Positions 19,443 to 29,778 are shown, numbered from the stretch's first letter. The stretch: 64,000 bases of DNA from Variovorax sp. PAMC28562 (GCF_014303735.1 NZ_CP060296.1:2181501-2245500), one strand, 5' to 3'. The notes: generated by a model not told the origin, from the sequence alone. Numbers and translations are program-made.

Positions 19443-20446
19443 TCTGCGCGCTTTCCGGAGCCGGCATCGAACCAGTGCAGCTTGTCTTGCCGCGCCGCGA
19501 TCTTCACGCTGTCGCCGGCAACCGGTGGATGGTCGCCCTCGTCGGTGCGCATGATGATTTGCTCGTCGCCGATGCGGCCGTAAACCAGCCGTTCGGCGCC
19601 CAGCAGCTCGACTTGCTCGACCTGCACCGTCCAGCCGTTTTCGTCGAGCTTCATGTGCTCGGGCCGGATGCCCAGAATATGACCCGACCTGACGCCCGGT
19701 GCATGCCGCAGCAGGTTCATCGGCGGCGAACCGATGAAGCTCGCGACGAAGGTGGTGGCAGGGCGGTTGTAGACCTCTTCGGGTGTTGCGAACTGGTCCA
19801 TCACGCCACCGTTCATCACGATGATCCTTTGGGCCAGCGTCATTGCCTCGACCTGGTCGTGCGTGACGAAGAGCGATGTGATGCCGAGCTCGCGGTGCAG
19901 CTTCTGGATCTCGAGACGCGTTTGAGCGCGCAGCTTGGCGTCGAGGTTGGAAAGCGGTTCGTCGAACAAGAACACCTGCGGTTGCCGCACGATCGCGCGA
20001 CCCATCGCCACGCGCTGCCGCTGGCCTCCGGAAAGCTCGCGCGGCTTGCGTTGGAGCAGGCTGCCGAGTTCGAGAATCTTGGCGGCCTTGTCGACACGCG
20101 TCTTGATCTCCGGCACCGGCACCTTGGCGATTTTCAGGCCGTAGGCCATGTTGTCGAACACGCTCATGTGCGGATACAGCGCGTAGTTCTGGAACACCAT
20201 CGCGATGTCGCGCTCCGACGGCTCGAGGTCGTTGACCACGCGGTCCCCGATGCGGATTTCGCCCGCTGAAACTTCTTCGAGCCCCGCGACCATGCGCAGC
20301 AGCGTCGACTTGCCGCAGCCCGAAGGCCCGACGATGACGATGAATTCATGGTCGGCAATCTCGGCGCTCACGCCGTGGATAACCTGATTCGCCTTCGGCC
20401 CGATGCCGTAGCGCTTGATGACGTTGCGTAGTGAAAGAGAAGCCAT
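19439..20446 (-). CDS. ugpC: sn-Glycerol-3-phosphate ABC transporter ATPase
   Basis: Energises import of glycerol-3-phosphate and its diesters, 335 residues. Walker [10 protein letters not shown] lies at 40-48, the signature LSGGQ at 138-142 and Walker B FLFDEP at 159-164. A C-terminal TOBE/regulatory domain follows, as in MalK-type ATPases. Twelve bases separate it from ugpE. The assignment to Ugp rather than another sugar system rests on the ugpB-A-E-C-Q order. Confidence 0.93.
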   Translation of the reverse strand: MASLSLRNVIKRYGIGPKANQVIHGVSAEIADHEFIVIVGPSGCGKSTLLRMVAGLEEVSAGEIRIGDRVVNDLEPSERDIAMVFQNYALYPHMSVFDNMAYGLKIAKVPVPEIKTRVDKAAKILELGSLLQRKPRELSGGQRQRVAMGRAIVRQPQVFLFDEPLSNLDAKLRAQTRLEIQKLHRELGITSLFVTHDQVEAMTLAQRIIVMNGGVMDQFATPEEVYNRPATTFVASFIGSPPMNLLRHAPGVRSGHILGIRPEHMKLDENGWTVQVEQVELLGAERLVYGRIGDEQIIMRTDEGDHPPVAGDSVKIAARQDKLHWFDAGSGKRAD

Positions 20447-20458
20447 ATTTTCTTTGTC

Positions 20459-21310
20459 TTATTTTTCAGTGTCCACGAGGCCCTTGACGAACCACTTCTG
20501 CATCAAAACCACGACCAGCGCGGGCGGCAGCATCGCGAGGATCGCGGTCGCCATCACCACGTTCCAGTCGTTGGACGCGTCGCCGCCGGCCATCATGAGC
20601 TTGATGCCGACCACCACCGGGTACATGTCTTCGCCCGTGGTCGCCAACAGCGGCCAGAGGTACTGATTCCAGCCGTAGATGAACTGGATCACGAAGAGCG
20701 CCGCAATCGAGGTTTTCGACAACGGCAGCAGCACGTCAATGAAGAAGCGCATCGGGCTCGCGCCGTCCATGCGGGAGGCTTCGGTGAGCTCGTCCGGCAC
20801 CGTCATGAAGAATTGCCGAAACAGGAAGGTCGCGGTGGCCGATGCGATCAGCGGGACCGTGAGGCCGGCGTAGGTATTGAGCATGTGCAGGTTCGACAGC
20901 ACCTGGTAGGTGGGCAGGATGCGCACCTCGACCGGCAGCATCAGCGTCACGAAGATCATCCAGAACACGATCTTCCTGAAGCGGAACCTGAAATACACGA
21001 TGGCAAAGGCCGACAGCAAGGAAATGCTGATCTTGCCGATCGAGATGACCATCGCGGTCACGAAGCTGACCCACATCATGTGGGCCACCGGCGCGTTCGA
21101 TCCATTGCTGGTTTCGCGGCCGAAGAGCGCGGCCTTGTAGCTCTCCCACATATGGCTTCCGGGCAGCAGCGGCATGGGGGCCTGAACGATTTCCTGTGCC
21201 GTATGCGTCGATGCGACGAAGGCAAGATACAGAGGGAAGGCGACGACCAGCACGCCGAGAATCATGACGACGTGCGCCAGGATGCCGTGGGTTCCGCGTT
21301 TTTCGACCAT
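20459..21310 (-). CDS. ugpE: sn-Glycerol-3-phosphate ABC transporter permease
   Basis: Inner-membrane permease with about six membrane segments, 283 residues. The EAA loop that contacts UgpC appears as ELTEASRMDGASPMRFFIDV. An N-terminal membrane segment (VVMILGVLVVAFPLYLAFVA) precedes the permease domain. It starts one base after the ugpA stop and pairs with UgpA to form the channel. Confidence 0.93.
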   Translation of the reverse strand: MVEKRGTHGILAHVVMILGVLVVAFPLYLAFVASTHTAQEIVQAPMPLLPGSHMWESYKAALFGRETSNGSNAPVAHMMWVSFVTAMVISIGKISISLLSAFAIVYFRFRFRKIVFWMIFVTLMLPVEVRILPTYQVLSNLHMLNTYAGLTVPLIASATATFLFRQFFMTVPDELTEASRMDGASPMRFFIDVLLPLSKTSIAALFVIQFIYGWNQYLWPLLATTGEDMYPVVVGIKLMMAGGDASNDWNVVMATAILAMLPPALVVVLMQKWFVKGLVDTEK

Positions 21311-21311
21311 G

Positions 21312-22193
21312 TCAGTAGTTCACTTTCTTTTCGATGTAGCGGAACTGCACCACCGTCAACGCCACCACGATCACCATCAGCACGACGGACTGCGCAGCCG
21401 AGCCACCCAGGTCCATCGCCTTGAAGCCATCGTGATAGACCTTGTAGACCAGGATCGAAGTGTCCTGGCCCGGACCGCCGTGCGTGGCCGCATCGACGAT
21501 CGCAAAGGTGTCGAAAAACGCATAGACCACGTTGATGACCAGCAGGAAGAAGGTGGTTGGCGTCAGCAAGGGGAACTGCACCGTCCAGAAGCGGCGCCAA
21601 GGTTTGGCTCCGTCGATGGCCGCGGCTTCGATCAACGATTTCGGGATCGACTGCAGGCCTGCCAGGAAAAACAGAAAGTTGTACGACAGCTGCTTCCAGA
21701 TGGCCGCCATCACGATCAATGCCATGGCCTGGCCCGAATTGAGCAGATGGTTCCAGTCGATACCGAACTTGCCCAGCGCATACGACACCACGCCGAGCGA
21801 GGGCGAAAACATGAAGACCCACAGCACTGCGGCCACCGATGGTGCGACCGCGTACGGCAGGATGAGCATCGTCTTGTAGAACATGCCGCCACGCACGATG
21901 CGATCGGCGAAGACGGCCAGCATGAGTGCCAGTGAAATGCCGATGCTGGCGACCAGTACCGAGAAGAAAGCCGTCGTCTTGAAAGACGCCGCATAGCTCG
22001 GGTCGGCGATCAATTGCCTGAAGTTGTCGAAGCCTACGAATTCGATCGAGGTGCCGAACGCATCCTGTTGCTGCAACGACTGAAAAACGGCTTGGGCGGC
22101 CGGCCAGAAGAAGAACACCAGGATGACGACCGCCTGCGGGAGGATCAACAGCCAGGGCAGCCAGCCGGATCGAAAGACGACGCGTTTTTCCAT
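21312..22193 (-). CDS. ugpA: sn-Glycerol-3-phosphate ABC transporter permease
   Basis: Partner permease of UgpE, 293 residues with about six membrane segments. Its EAA loop is SLIEAAAIDGAKPWRRFWTV. The N-terminus MEKRVVFRSGWLPWLLILPQ is typical of the family. AAGGA precedes the ATG at 22193. It is separated from ugpB by 119 bases that contain a strong hairpin. Confidence 0.93.
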   Translation of the reverse strand: MEKRVVFRSGWLPWLLILPQAVVILVFFFWPAAQAVFQSLQQQDAFGTSIEFVGFDNFRQLIADPSYAASFKTTAFFSVLVASIGISLALMLAVFADRIVRGGMFYKTMLILPYAVAPSVAAVLWVFMFSPSLGVVSYALGKFGIDWNHLLNSGQAMALIVMAAIWKQLSYNFLFFLAGLQSIPKSLIEAAAIDGAKPWRRFWTVQFPLLTPTTFFLLVINVVYAFFDTFAIVDAATHGGPGQDTSILVYKVYHDGFKAMDLGGSAAQSVVLMVIVVALTVVQFRYIEKKVNY

Positions 22194-22212
22194 GGGGTCC
22201 TTACGTGAAAAT

Positions 22213-22251
22213 CCCGCCCGACCGTCCTTGCAGCAGGACCGGCGGGGCGGG
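22213..22251 (-). terminator. GC-rich hairpin between ugpB and ugpA
   Basis: The arms CCCGCCCG...CCGTCCT and AGGAC.GG..GGGGCGGG form a long, slightly bulged stem with a short loop. On the coding strand it is followed by ATTTTC. It could act as a partial terminator or as an RNA-stabilising element, giving more binding protein (UgpB) than permease. No long U-run is present, so strong termination is unlikely. Confidence 0.5.
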
Positions 22252-22312
22252 CGATATTAGCCGGAGCCGGGCACGGCGCCGGACGCGGGCCCGGCGAGGG
22301 CGACCGCGAGGG

Positions 22313-23623
22313 TTAGCTCTTGTTTGCCTTCTGGAAACGCTCCAGTTGCTCGTCGCCGCGCTTGACGATTTCGTCGAGCGCTTCCTTGGCCGTCTTCTTG
22401 CCGTTCCAGACCTGTTCGAGTTCTTCGTCCTCGATGGTGCGAATCTGCAGGTAGTTGCCCAGCCGCACGCCGCGGCTTTTGTCGGTCACCTTGCGGATCA
22501 TCTGGGTCACTGCGACATCGGTGCCCGGCTTTTCCTTGTAGAAGCCCGACTCCTCGGTCAGTTTGTAGGCCGCCGTCGTGATGGGCAGATAGCCCGTGCG
22601 CTTGTGGCTGGCCGACTGCACTTCGGGCTGCGACAGGAAAGTGAAGAATTTAGCGATGCCTTTGTACTTTTCAGGCGTCTTGCCCGACATGACCCAAAGG
22701 CTGGCGCCGCCGATCACGGTGTTCTGCGGCGCGCCGGGAACGTCCGGGTAAAAGGGCAGTGGGGCCAGGCCATAGGCAAACTTGGCGTTCTTGGCGACGT
22801 CGCCGTAGAAGCCGGAAGACGTCTGGATCATGGCGCATTCACCTGAAGTGAACGAGGCTTGCGGCACGCTGCTGCGGCCCTTGTAGATAAACAAGCCCTG
22901 CTTGGCCATGTTGGCCAGGTTCTCGATGTGGCGCTGGTGCAGCGGCGAGTTGACCTTCAGGCGTGCGTCCAGGCCCTGCAGTCCGTTGCTCTTGGTCGCG
23001 AACTCGACGTTGTGCCAGGCCGAGAAGCTCTCGAGCTGCGTCCAGTTCTGCCACGCTGTGGTGAACGGGCACTTGTGACCGCTGGCCTTGAGCTTGGCGG
23101 CGGCAGCGACCACTTCCGGCCAGGTCGACGGTGCCTTGTCGGTCGGCAGGCCAGCGGCCTTGAAGGCGTCCTTGTTCCAGTAGAAGATCGTCGTCGAGCT
23201 ATTGAAGGGGAAGCTCAACATCTGGCCGTTCGGTGCCGTGTAATAGCCAGCCACCGCGGGCACGTAGCCGCTCGGATCGAACTTTTCGCCCGCGTCCTTC
23301 ATGACCTTGCCGACTGGAATCACGGCGCCCTTGCTGGCCATCATGGTGGCGGTGCCCACTTCGAACACTTGCAGGATGTCGGGCGCGTTGCCCGCGCGAA
23401 ACGCTGCGATGGCGGCAGTCATCGACTCCGAATATTCGCCCTTGAAGGTCGGGACGATCTTGTATTCCTTCTGGCTCTCGTTGAACTGCTTTGCCAGGTC
23501 GTTGACCCACTCGTTGTTGACGGCGGTCATCGAATGCCACCACTGGATCTCGGTCTGGGCCTGCGCCGTGTGGAACAGCGTCGCGGCCAACGCCGAAACC
23601 ACGGCGAGCGTCTTGAATCGCAT
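22313..23623 (-). CDS. ugpB: sn-Glycerol-3-phosphate ABC transporter substrate-binding protein
   Basis: Periplasmic binding protein that delivers glycerol-3-phosphate and glycerophosphodiesters to UgpAE, 436 residues. It begins MRFKTLAVVSALAATLFHTA with a Sec signal peptide cleaved after AQA (about residue 22). The mature part starts near TEIQWWHSM, and FPFNSSTTIFYWNKDAFKAA is typical of UgpB. The ATG at 23623 has a good AGGAG; the frame extends upstream without a better start. First gene of the operon. Confidence 0.95.
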   Translation of the reverse strand: MRFKTLAVVSALAATLFHTAQAQTEIQWWHSMTAVNNEWVNDLAKQFNESQKEYKIVPTFKGEYSESMTAAIAAFRAGNAPDILQVFEVGTATMMASKGAVIPVGKVMKDAGEKFDPSGYVPAVAGYYTAPNGQMLSFPFNSSTTIFYWNKDAFKAAGLPTDKAPSTWPEVVAAAAKLKASGHKCPFTTAWQNWTQLESFSAWHNVEFATKSNGLQGLDARLKVNSPLHQRHIENLANMAKQGLFIYKGRSSVPQASFTSGECAMIQTSSGFYGDVAKNAKFAYGLAPLPFYPDVPGAPQNTVIGGASLWVMSGKTPEKYKGIAKFFTFLSQPEVQSASHKRTGYLPITTAAYKLTEESGFYKEKPGTDVAVTQMIRKVTDKSRGVRLGNYLQIRTIEDEELEQVWNGKKTAKEALDEIVKRGDEQLERFQKANKS

Positions 23624-23663
23624 GAAGACTCCTGAAAATTGGGAAAATAAAGGGGCGGATGCT

Positions 23664-23681
23664 AGGTCATCTTTGTGACGG
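23664..23681 (-). promoter_or_regulatory. Candidate PhoB binding site (Pho box) upstream of ugpB
   Basis: CCGTCACAAAGATGACCT on the minus strand lies 40 bases ahead of the ugpB ATG. Against the known consensus of two CTGTCAT repeats four bases apart, the first repeat matches 5 of 7 and the second 4 of 7. A TTTATT at 23646-23651 could serve as the -10. PhoB control of ugp is established in E. coli; here it is inferred. Confidence 0.45.
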
Positions 23682-23802
23682 TTCCGCGTCGCCATTTGTC
23701 GCATGGAAGACTCGTGCCAACCAGCCGGGGAAACCCTTTTTGAAGCGCCGCTATCCAGATAGGGGCGTCGCTTGCTGCGATGCACCATGCTAGCCTTTGG
23801 GT

Positions 23803-25032
23803 ATGAGCAAGACCTCTCTCGACAAAAGCAAAATCAAGTTTCTTCTGCTGGAGGGCATCCATCCTTCAGCGCTCGAAGTGATCCGCGGCGCTGGCTACAC
23901 GCAGATCGAAACGCTGCCCAAGGCACTGCAGGGCGAAGAGCTGAAAGCCAAGCTGGCCGATGTTCATTTTTTGGGGATTCGGTCGCAGAGCAAGCTCACC
24001 GCCGACGTGCTGTCGGCGGCGCCCAAGCTGGTGGCGGTGGGGTGCTTTTGCATCGGCACCAATCAGGTCGATTTGAATGCTGCCCGCGAGCGCGGCGTGG
24101 CGGTGTTCAACGCGCCGTACTCCAACACTCGCTCGGTGGCTGAGCTGGTACTGGCTGAAGCCATTCTTTTGCTGCGCGGCATCCCCGCCAAAAACGCGCT
24201 GGTGCATCGCGGCGGGTGGATGAAGTCCGCCGCCAACTCGCATGAAATTCGCGGCAAGACGCTCGGCATCGTCGGTTATGGGTCGATCGGCACGCAGTTG
24301 TCGGTACTGGCCGAAGGGCTGGGCATGCACGTCACGTTCTATGACGTCGTGAGCAAGTTGCCGCTGGGCAATGCGCGTCAGATCCCGCAACTGCACGACC
24401 TGCTGGCGCAGAGCGATATTGTGAGCCTGCATGTCCCGGAGTTGCCGTCGACGAAATGGATGATCGGGCCAGCCGAGATCGCCGCGATGAAGCCGGGCGG
24501 CATTCTGATCAACGCGGCGCGTGGCACGGTGGTCGATATCGATGCGCTGGCCGAGGGCATCAAGAGCCAGAAACTCTGGGGCGCGGCCATCGATGTGTTC
24601 CCGGTCGAACCTGGCAGCAACAACGAAGAATTCCAGTCGCCGCTGCGAGGTCTGGACAACGTGATTTTGACGCCACACGTGGGCGGCTCGACGATGGAGG
24701 CGCAGGCCAACATCGGCGGTGAGGTGGCTGAAAAGCTGGTCAAGTACAGCGACAACGGCACCTCGGTTTCGTCGGTGAACTTTCCGGAAGTGGCGCTGCC
24801 GGCGCATCCGGGCAAGCATCGTCTGCTGCACATCCATCACAACGTGCCGGGCGTTCTGTCGGAGATCAACAGGATCTTTTCTGACAACCACATCAACATC
24901 GCGTCGCAGTTTCTGCAGACAAATGAAAAGGTCGGGTACGTGGTGACGGACATCGATGCGGCTTCTTCGGATCTGGCGTTGGAGAAGTTGGCGCAGGTGC
25001 CTGGGACGATTCGAAGCCGGGTGTTGTTTTAG
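23803..25032 (+). CDS. serA: D-3-phosphoglycerate dehydrogenase
   Basis: Catalyses the first step of serine synthesis, oxidising 3-phosphoglycerate with NAD. The 409 residues match the E. coli-type enzyme. The NAD-binding loop is GIVGYGSIGTQ near residue 157; catalytic-domain signatures include NAARGTVVDIDALAEG and TPHVGGSTMEAQANIG. A C-terminal ACT domain (about 335-409, with HHNVPGVLSEINRIFS) suggests serine feedback inhibition. The ATG at 23803 was chosen over the TTG six bases upstream. It is divergent from ugpB. Confidence 0.94.
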   Translation: MSKTSLDKSKIKFLLLEGIHPSALEVIRGAGYTQIETLPKALQGEELKAKLADVHFLGIRSQSKLTADVLSAAPKLVAVGCFCIGTNQVDLNAARERGVAVFNAPYSNTRSVAELVLAEAILLLRGIPAKNALVHRGGWMKSAANSHEIRGKTLGIVGYGSIGTQLSVLAEGLGMHVTFYDVVSKLPLGNARQIPQLHDLLAQSDIVSLHVPELPSTKWMIGPAEIAAMKPGGILINAARGTVVDIDALAEGIKSQKLWGAAIDVFPVEPGSNNEEFQSPLRGLDNVILTPHVGGSTMEAQANIGGEVAEKLVKYSDNGTSVSSVNFPEVALPAHPGKHRLLHIHHNVPGVLSEINRIFSDNHINIASQFLQTNEKVGYVVTDIDAASSDLALEKLAQVPGTIRSRVLF

Positions 25033-25213
25033 TTGTCGTTGGCGGGGAGCGTATTTGTCGAAGGTTTAAGCGGGGAAGCTCCGCTGCTGCTCCCCTCGGA
25101 AAGCGGGGTCCGCGCAAACACCGGACGCGAAGAGCAGTCAACACCACCGCTGACCTAAAATCACAATCCCGGCAAGAGGGTGCGCAGCGCCCGACCGAGG
25201 CCCACTTTCCCCG

Positions 25214-28200
25214 ATGAATGCACCGACCGCTTTGACTGCGTTGTTGTCGCAGGCCGCAGAGCCCGCACGATTGCGTGAGATCCCGTACAACTACACCAGC
25301 TTCTCCGATCGCGAGATCGTGATTCGCCTGCTGGGCGAACGCGGTTGGGAGTTGCTGCAGAACTTGCGCTCGGAGCGCCGTACCGGCCGCTCGGCTCGCA
25401 TGCTCTACGAAGTGCTCGGCGACATCTGGGTCGTGCAGCGCAATCCGTATCTGGTGGACGATCTGCTCGACAACCCGCGCCGTCGCGGTCAGTTGGTCGA
25501 TGCGTTGAACCACCGGCTGACCGAGGTCGGCAAGCGCCGCACTCCTGATGCCGATGCCGAGCGAGACGCGTTGGTCGGCGAACTCACCGCGTTGGTGAGT
25601 TACGCCATCGTAGCGTTCGACGCCATGTTCCGCGATGTCGCCGCCTTGCGTCGGAAAGCCACCCGCGTGCTGCGCCGACTGACAGCCAAAGACAACATCA
25701 AGTTCGACGGACTTTCCCGCGTATCGCACGTGACCGACGCGACCGATTGGCGAGTCGAATATCCGTTCGTTGTGCTGTGCCCGGACACCGAGGCCGAGAT
25801 GGCGGGCATGGTCAAGGGCTGCATCGACTTGGGCCTGACCATCATCCCGCGCGGCGGCGGCACCGGCTACACCGGCGGCGCGATTCCGCTGACCTGGAAC
25901 AGCGCGGTGATCAACACCGAAAAGCTCGAAGCCATGACCGAGGTCGAGCTGATGGCGTTGCCCGGCCTAGCTGCGTCGGTGCCGACGGTCTGGACCGAAG
26001 CCGGCGTGGTGACGCAGCGCGTCGCCGATGCGGCCGAGCGCGCGGGCTACGTCTTTGCGGTCGATCCGACTTCGGCCGAAGCCTCTTGCGTCGGCGGTAA
26101 TGTCGCGATGAACGCGGGCGGCAAGAAGGCCGTGCTGTGGGGCACCGCGCTCGACAACCTGGCTTCCTGGCGCATGGTGACGCCACAGGCCGAGTGGCTC
26201 GAAGTCACACGCGTCGGCCACAACCTCGGCAAGATTCACGATGCTGACAACGCAGTGTTCGACCTGCAGTATTTCGCGGCCGATGGCACGACGAAATTGC
26301 GCAGCGAGCGCCTGACGATCCCGGGCAAGACCTTCCGCAAGGAAGGCCTCGGTAAGGACGTGACCGACAAGTTTTTGTCGGGCCTGCCGGGCATCCAGAA
26401 AGAGGGCTGCGACGGGCTGATCACCAGCTGCCGCTGGATCGTGCACAAGATGCCGGTGCACACGCGCACCGTGTGTCTGGAGTTTTTCGGCAACGCCAAG
26501 GACGCGGTGCCCAGCATCGTCGAGATCAAGGACTTCATGTTCGCCGAGCAAAAGCGCAGCGGCGTGCTGCTGGCCGGCTTGGAGCATCTGGACGATCGCT
26601 ACCTGAAGGCGGTCGGCTACGCCACCAAATCGAAGAAGCACGGTGGCCTACCGAAGATGGTCTTGTTCGGCGACATCGCGGGTGACGACGCCGACGACGT
26701 GGCGCGCGCCACCTCGGAAGTGGTGCGCATCGCCAACTCGCGCAACGGCGAAGGTTTCATCGCCATCAGTCCGGAAGCGCGCAAGAAGTTCTGGCTCGAC
26801 CGCAAGCGCACGGCCGCCATCAGCAAGCACACCAACGCTTTCAAGATCAACGAAGACGTGGTGATTCCGCTGCCGCGCATGGCCGAGTACACCGACGGCA
26901 TCGAGCGCATCAATATCGAGCTGTCGCTGCAGAACAAGATCGCATTCGCGGATGCGCTGGAAGCGTTTTTTACGCGCGGTAGTCTGCCGCTCGGCAAGAC
27001 AGACGATGCCAACGACATACCTTCGGCTGAACTGCTCGAAGACCGTGTGGGCCAGGCAATCGATCTGCTTCGAGAAGTGCGCGCGCTGTGGGCCGGTTGG
27101 CTCCAAAGCGTCGATGCGCTCTTCCCACAGTTGCAGGACCATTCGTTGCGCGCCAGCTGGAAGACGCAGATCCGTCTGCCGCTGCAAAGCATCTTCACCG
27201 GCGCGGAGTTTCAGCCGATCCTCGACGAGTGCAACGCCATTCACCAGCGCGTGCTCAAGGGCCGCGTGTGGATCGCCCTGCACATGCATGCCGGCGACGG
27301 CAACGTACACACCAACATCCCCGTCAACAGCGACAACTACGACATGCTGCAGACCGCGCACGCCGCGGTGGTGCGCATCATGAAACTGGCGCGGGAACTG
27401 GACGGCGTGATCTCGGGTGAGCATGGCATCGGCATCACCAAGCTGGAATTCCTGACCGATGAGGAACTGCAGCCGTTCACCGACTACAAGATGCGTGTCG
27501 ATCCGGAAGGGCGGTTCAACAGGGGCAAGCTGTTGCGCGTGACAGCGCAGAGCGCGCTCCACGCGGACCTTACCAACGCCTACACGCCGAGCTTCGGTCT
27601 CATGGGCCATGAGTCGTTGATCATGCAGCAGAGCGACATCGGCGCCATTGCCGATTCGGTCAAGGATTGCCTGCGCTGCGGCAAGTGCAAGCCGGTCTGC
27701 GCGACCCATGTGCCACGCGCCAACCTGCTCTATTCGCCGCGCAACAAGATCCTCGCGACCTCGCTGCTGGTCGAGGCCTTTCTGTACGAAGAGCAGACGC
27801 GGCGCGGCATCAGCCTGAAGCATTGGGAAGAGTTCGAAGACGTGGCCGACCACTGCACGGTTTGCCATAAGTGCCTGTCGCCGTGCCCGGTCAACATCGA
27901 CTTCGGCGAGGTCTCGATGAACATGCGCAATCTGCTGCGCAAGATGGGGCAGAAGAGCTTCCGGCCCGGCAACGCAGCGGCGATGCTCTTTCTGAACGCG
28001 ACCAATCCGCAGACCATCAAGGCGATGCGCGTCGGCATCGTCGGTATCGGCTTCAGGGCGCAGCGTCTGGCAAACGACCTGTTGCGCCGCGTCGCGAAGA
28101 AGCAGACCGCCGCGCCGCCATCGACGCTAGGCCCGGCACCGATCAAGGAACAGATCGTCCACTTCATCAACAAGAAGATGCCGGGCGGCCTGCCGAAGAA

Positions 28201-29131
28201 GACCGCGCGGGCGCTGCTCGACATCGAGGATGCGGACTACGTGCCGATCATTCGCGACCCGAAGACGACGACGTCGGAAACCGAGGCCGTCTTCTACTTT
28301 CCGGGGTGCGGATCGGAGCGATTGTTCTCGCAAGTCGGGCTCGCAACGCAGGCGATGCTGTGGCATGCCGGTGTGCAAACAGTGCTGCCGCCGGGTTACC
28401 TGTGTTGCGGCTATCCGCAGCGCGGCAGCGGCCAGTTCGACAAGGCCGAGAAGATGATCACCGACAACCGGGTGCTCTTCCACCGTGTGGCCAACACGCT
28501 CAACTACCTCGACATCAAGACAGTGGTGGTGAGCTGCGGCACCTGCTATGACCAGCTGCAGGGCTACCAGTTCGACAAGATCTTTCCGGGCTGCCGGATC
28601 ATCGACATCCACGAGTACCTGCTCGAAAAAGGCATCACGCTGGCGGGTGCGGTCAATGGCGCAATGAACGGTGCCAAAGATGGCGCGGCAGGCGGCTACC
28701 TGTACCACGACCCCTGCCACAGCCCGATGAAACTGCAGGACCCGATGAAGACCGTGAGAGCGCTGGTCGGCAACGCAGCTGGAGACAACGTGCTGAAGAA
28801 CGATCGCTGCTGTGGTGAATCGGGCACGCTCGGTGTCACGCGGCCCGACATCTCCACTCAGATCCGCTTTCGAAAGGAAGAAGAACTGAAAAAAGGCGAG
28901 ACCGACTTGCGGGCGACCGGCACTGTCGCGGCACAAGGCAACGTCAAGATATTGACCAGCTGCCCGAGCTGCCTCCAAGGCCTTAGCCGCTATGGCAACG
29001 ACCTGAACAACGGCTTGCTCGAAGCAGACTACATCGTGGTCGAAATGGCCAATCTGATCCTCGGCGCAGACTGGCTGCCGAACTACGTGGCCGCGGCCAA
29101 CCATGGCGGCATCGAGCGCGTACTCGTATAG
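25214..29131 (+). CDS. Giant FAD-linked oxidase / iron-sulfur oxidoreductase with DUF3683 N-terminus
   Basis: A 1305-residue fusion. An N-terminal DUF3683-like region (about 1-170) precedes a PCMH-type FAD domain with [15 protein letters not shown] near residue 211 and a FAD-oxidase C-terminal part with [13 protein letters not shown]. Two [4Fe-4S] ferredoxin motifs follow ([11 protein letters not shown] near 817, [12 protein letters not shown] near 880). Two CCG-type domains end it ([11 protein letters not shown] near 1028, CGTCYDQ near 1107, YHDPCHSPM near 1163, CCGESG near 1198). The layout is like GlcD or D-lactate dehydrogenase fused to GlcF, so oxidation of a 2-hydroxy acid into the quinone pool is likely. 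The substrate is not determined. Confidence 0.85.
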   Translation: MNAPTALTALLSQAAEPARLREIPYNYTSFSDREIVIRLLGERGWELLQNLRSERRTGRSARMLYEVLGDIWVVQRNPYLVDDLLDNPRRRGQLVDALNHRLTEVGKRRTPDADAERDALVGELTALVSYAIVAFDAMFRDVAALRRKATRVLRRLTAKDNIKFDGLSRVSHVTDATDWRVEYPFVVLCPDTEAEMAGMVKGCIDLGLTIIPRGGGTGYTGGAIPLTWNSAVINTEKLEAMTEVELMALPGLAASVPTVWTEAGVVTQRVADAAERAGYVFAVDPTSAEASCVGGNVAMNAGGKKAVLWGTALDNLASWRMVTPQAEWLEVTRVGHNLGKIHDADNAVFDLQYFAADGTTKLRSERLTIPGKTFRKEGLGKDVTDKFLSGLPGIQKEGCDGLITSCRWIVHKMPVHTRTVCLEFFGNAKDAVPSIVEIKDFMFAEQKRSGVLLAGLEHLDDRYLKAVGYATKSKKHGGLPKMVLFGDIAGDDADDVARATSEVVRIANSRNGEGFIAISPEARKKFWLDRKRTAAISKHTNAFKINEDVVIPLPRMAEYTDGIERINIELSLQNKIAFADALEAFFTRGSLPLGKTDDANDIPSAELLEDRVGQAIDLLREVRALWAGWLQSVDALFPQLQDHSLRASWKTQIRLPLQSIFTGAEFQPILDECNAIHQRVLKGRVWIALHMHAGDGNVHTNIPVNSDNYDMLQTAHAAVVRIMKLARELDGVISGEHGIGITKLEFLTDEELQPFTDYKMRVDPEGRFNRGKLLRVTAQSALHADLTNAYTPSFGLMGHESLIMQQSDIGAIADSVKDCLRCGKCKPVCATHVPRANLLYSPRNKILATSLLVEAFLYEEQTRRGISLKHWEEFEDVADHCTVCHKCLSPCPVNIDFGEVSMNMRNLLRKMGQKSFRPGNAAAMLFLNATNPQTIKAMRVGIVGIGFRAQRLANDLLRRVAKKQTAAPPSTLGPAPIKEQIVHFINKKMPGGLPKKTARALLDIEDADYVPIIRDPKTTTSETEAVFYFPGCGSERLFSQVGLATQAMLWHAGVQTVLPPGYLCCGYPQRGSGQFDKAEKMITDNRVLFHRVANTLNYLDIKTVVVSCGTCYDQLQGYQFDKIFPGCRIIDIHEYLLEKGITLAGAVNGAMNGAKDGAAGGYLYHDPCHSPMKLQDPMKTVRALVGNAAGDNVLKNDRCCGESGTLGVTRPDISTQIRFRKEEELKKGETDLRATGTVAAQGNVKILTSCPSCLQGLSRYGNDLNNGLLEADYIVVEMANLILGADWLPNYVAAANHGGIERVLV

Positions 29132-29231
29132 ATGAAGCTCGCCCCCACGCTCGCGCACTTCGTGTCGCTCCGCCGGCCCCCTGCCGGGGGCAACACCGGC
29201 GGCCCGGCGAAGCCGGTTCCACGGTGTTTCT
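29132..29231 (+). repeat. Hairpin-rich intergenic element, candidate dispersed repeat and terminator
   Basis: The 143-base gap after the oxidoreductase begins with a GC-rich block holding two hairpins. GCCCCC-TGCC-GGGGGC lies near 29176-29191. AACACCG (29192-29198) pairs with CGGTGTT (29222-29228) and encloses a CCGGC/GCCGG stem. The second is followed by TTCTTTAA, so it could terminate the upstream gene. From memory, similar blocks recur between genes in Comamonadaceae genomes; a single copy here cannot prove that. Confidence 0.45.
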
Positions 29232-29274
29232 TTAACGAATCCTGTGCGGCCTGGTCGCACAATTGAGGGCAAAC

Positions 29275-29688
29275 ATGGCAGGCTTGAAACTGGGCGCACC
29301 GACGCCACAATCGATCACCGTACATGGCCAATCGCGCGTGCTGGAGGTCGGTTTCTCGGATGGAGCGAGCTTCCGGATTCCGTTCGAGCTGATGCGCATC
29401 TATTCGCCGTCGGCGGAAGTGCAAGGTCACGGGCCGGGTCAGGAGATCCTGCAAACGGGCAAGCGCGAGGTGACGCTGGTCGAACTCGAATCGGTAGGCA
29501 ACTACGCGGTCAAGCCGGTGTTCAGCGATGGGCACGAGTCCGGCATCTACTCGTGGGACTTGCTGTACGAACTGGGCGCTAGGCAGGACGACTTATGGGC
29601 TGAGTACGAGCGTCGCCTTGCCTCTGCGGGGGTCGATCGCGACGCACCGATGCCCGGCAAGGGCGGCCACGCCTGCGGCAGTCATTGA
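29275..29688 (+). CDS. DUF971 (GBBH-like N-terminal domain) protein
   Basis: 137 residues resembling the N-terminal domain of gamma-butyrobetaine hydroxylase, found alone in many proteobacteria. Visible are LEVGFSDGASFRIPFELMRI, VGNYAVKPVFSDGHESGIYSW and the conserved tail DLLYELG. A C-terminal His/Cys-rich end (GGHACGSH) could bind metal. The ATG at 29275 follows GAGGG. It lies just upstream of ubiE. The biochemical role is unknown; association with iron or iron-sulfur proteins is only a suggestion from the family. Confidence 0.8.
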   Translation: MAGLKLGAPTPQSITVHGQSRVLEVGFSDGASFRIPFELMRIYSPSAEVQGHGPGQEILQTGKREVTLVELESVGNYAVKPVFSDGHESGIYSWDLLYELGARQDDLWAEYERRLASAGVDRDAPMPGKGGHACGSH

Positions 29689-29778
29689 CGCGCTGGGAGC
29701 AGAGTCACTGATGCAGTAGCCATTGGCTTTGCGGGGTCGTCGTCTTGATGTCAATGCTTCCGCCCTAACATCGGGCGC

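Noticed and set aside
25033..25213. GC-rich stretch between serA and the oxidoreductase as a second copy of the 29132 repeat
   Set aside because: It has short inverted pieces (AGCGG/CCGCT) but I could not align it convincingly with the other block, and no gene or RNA is visible.
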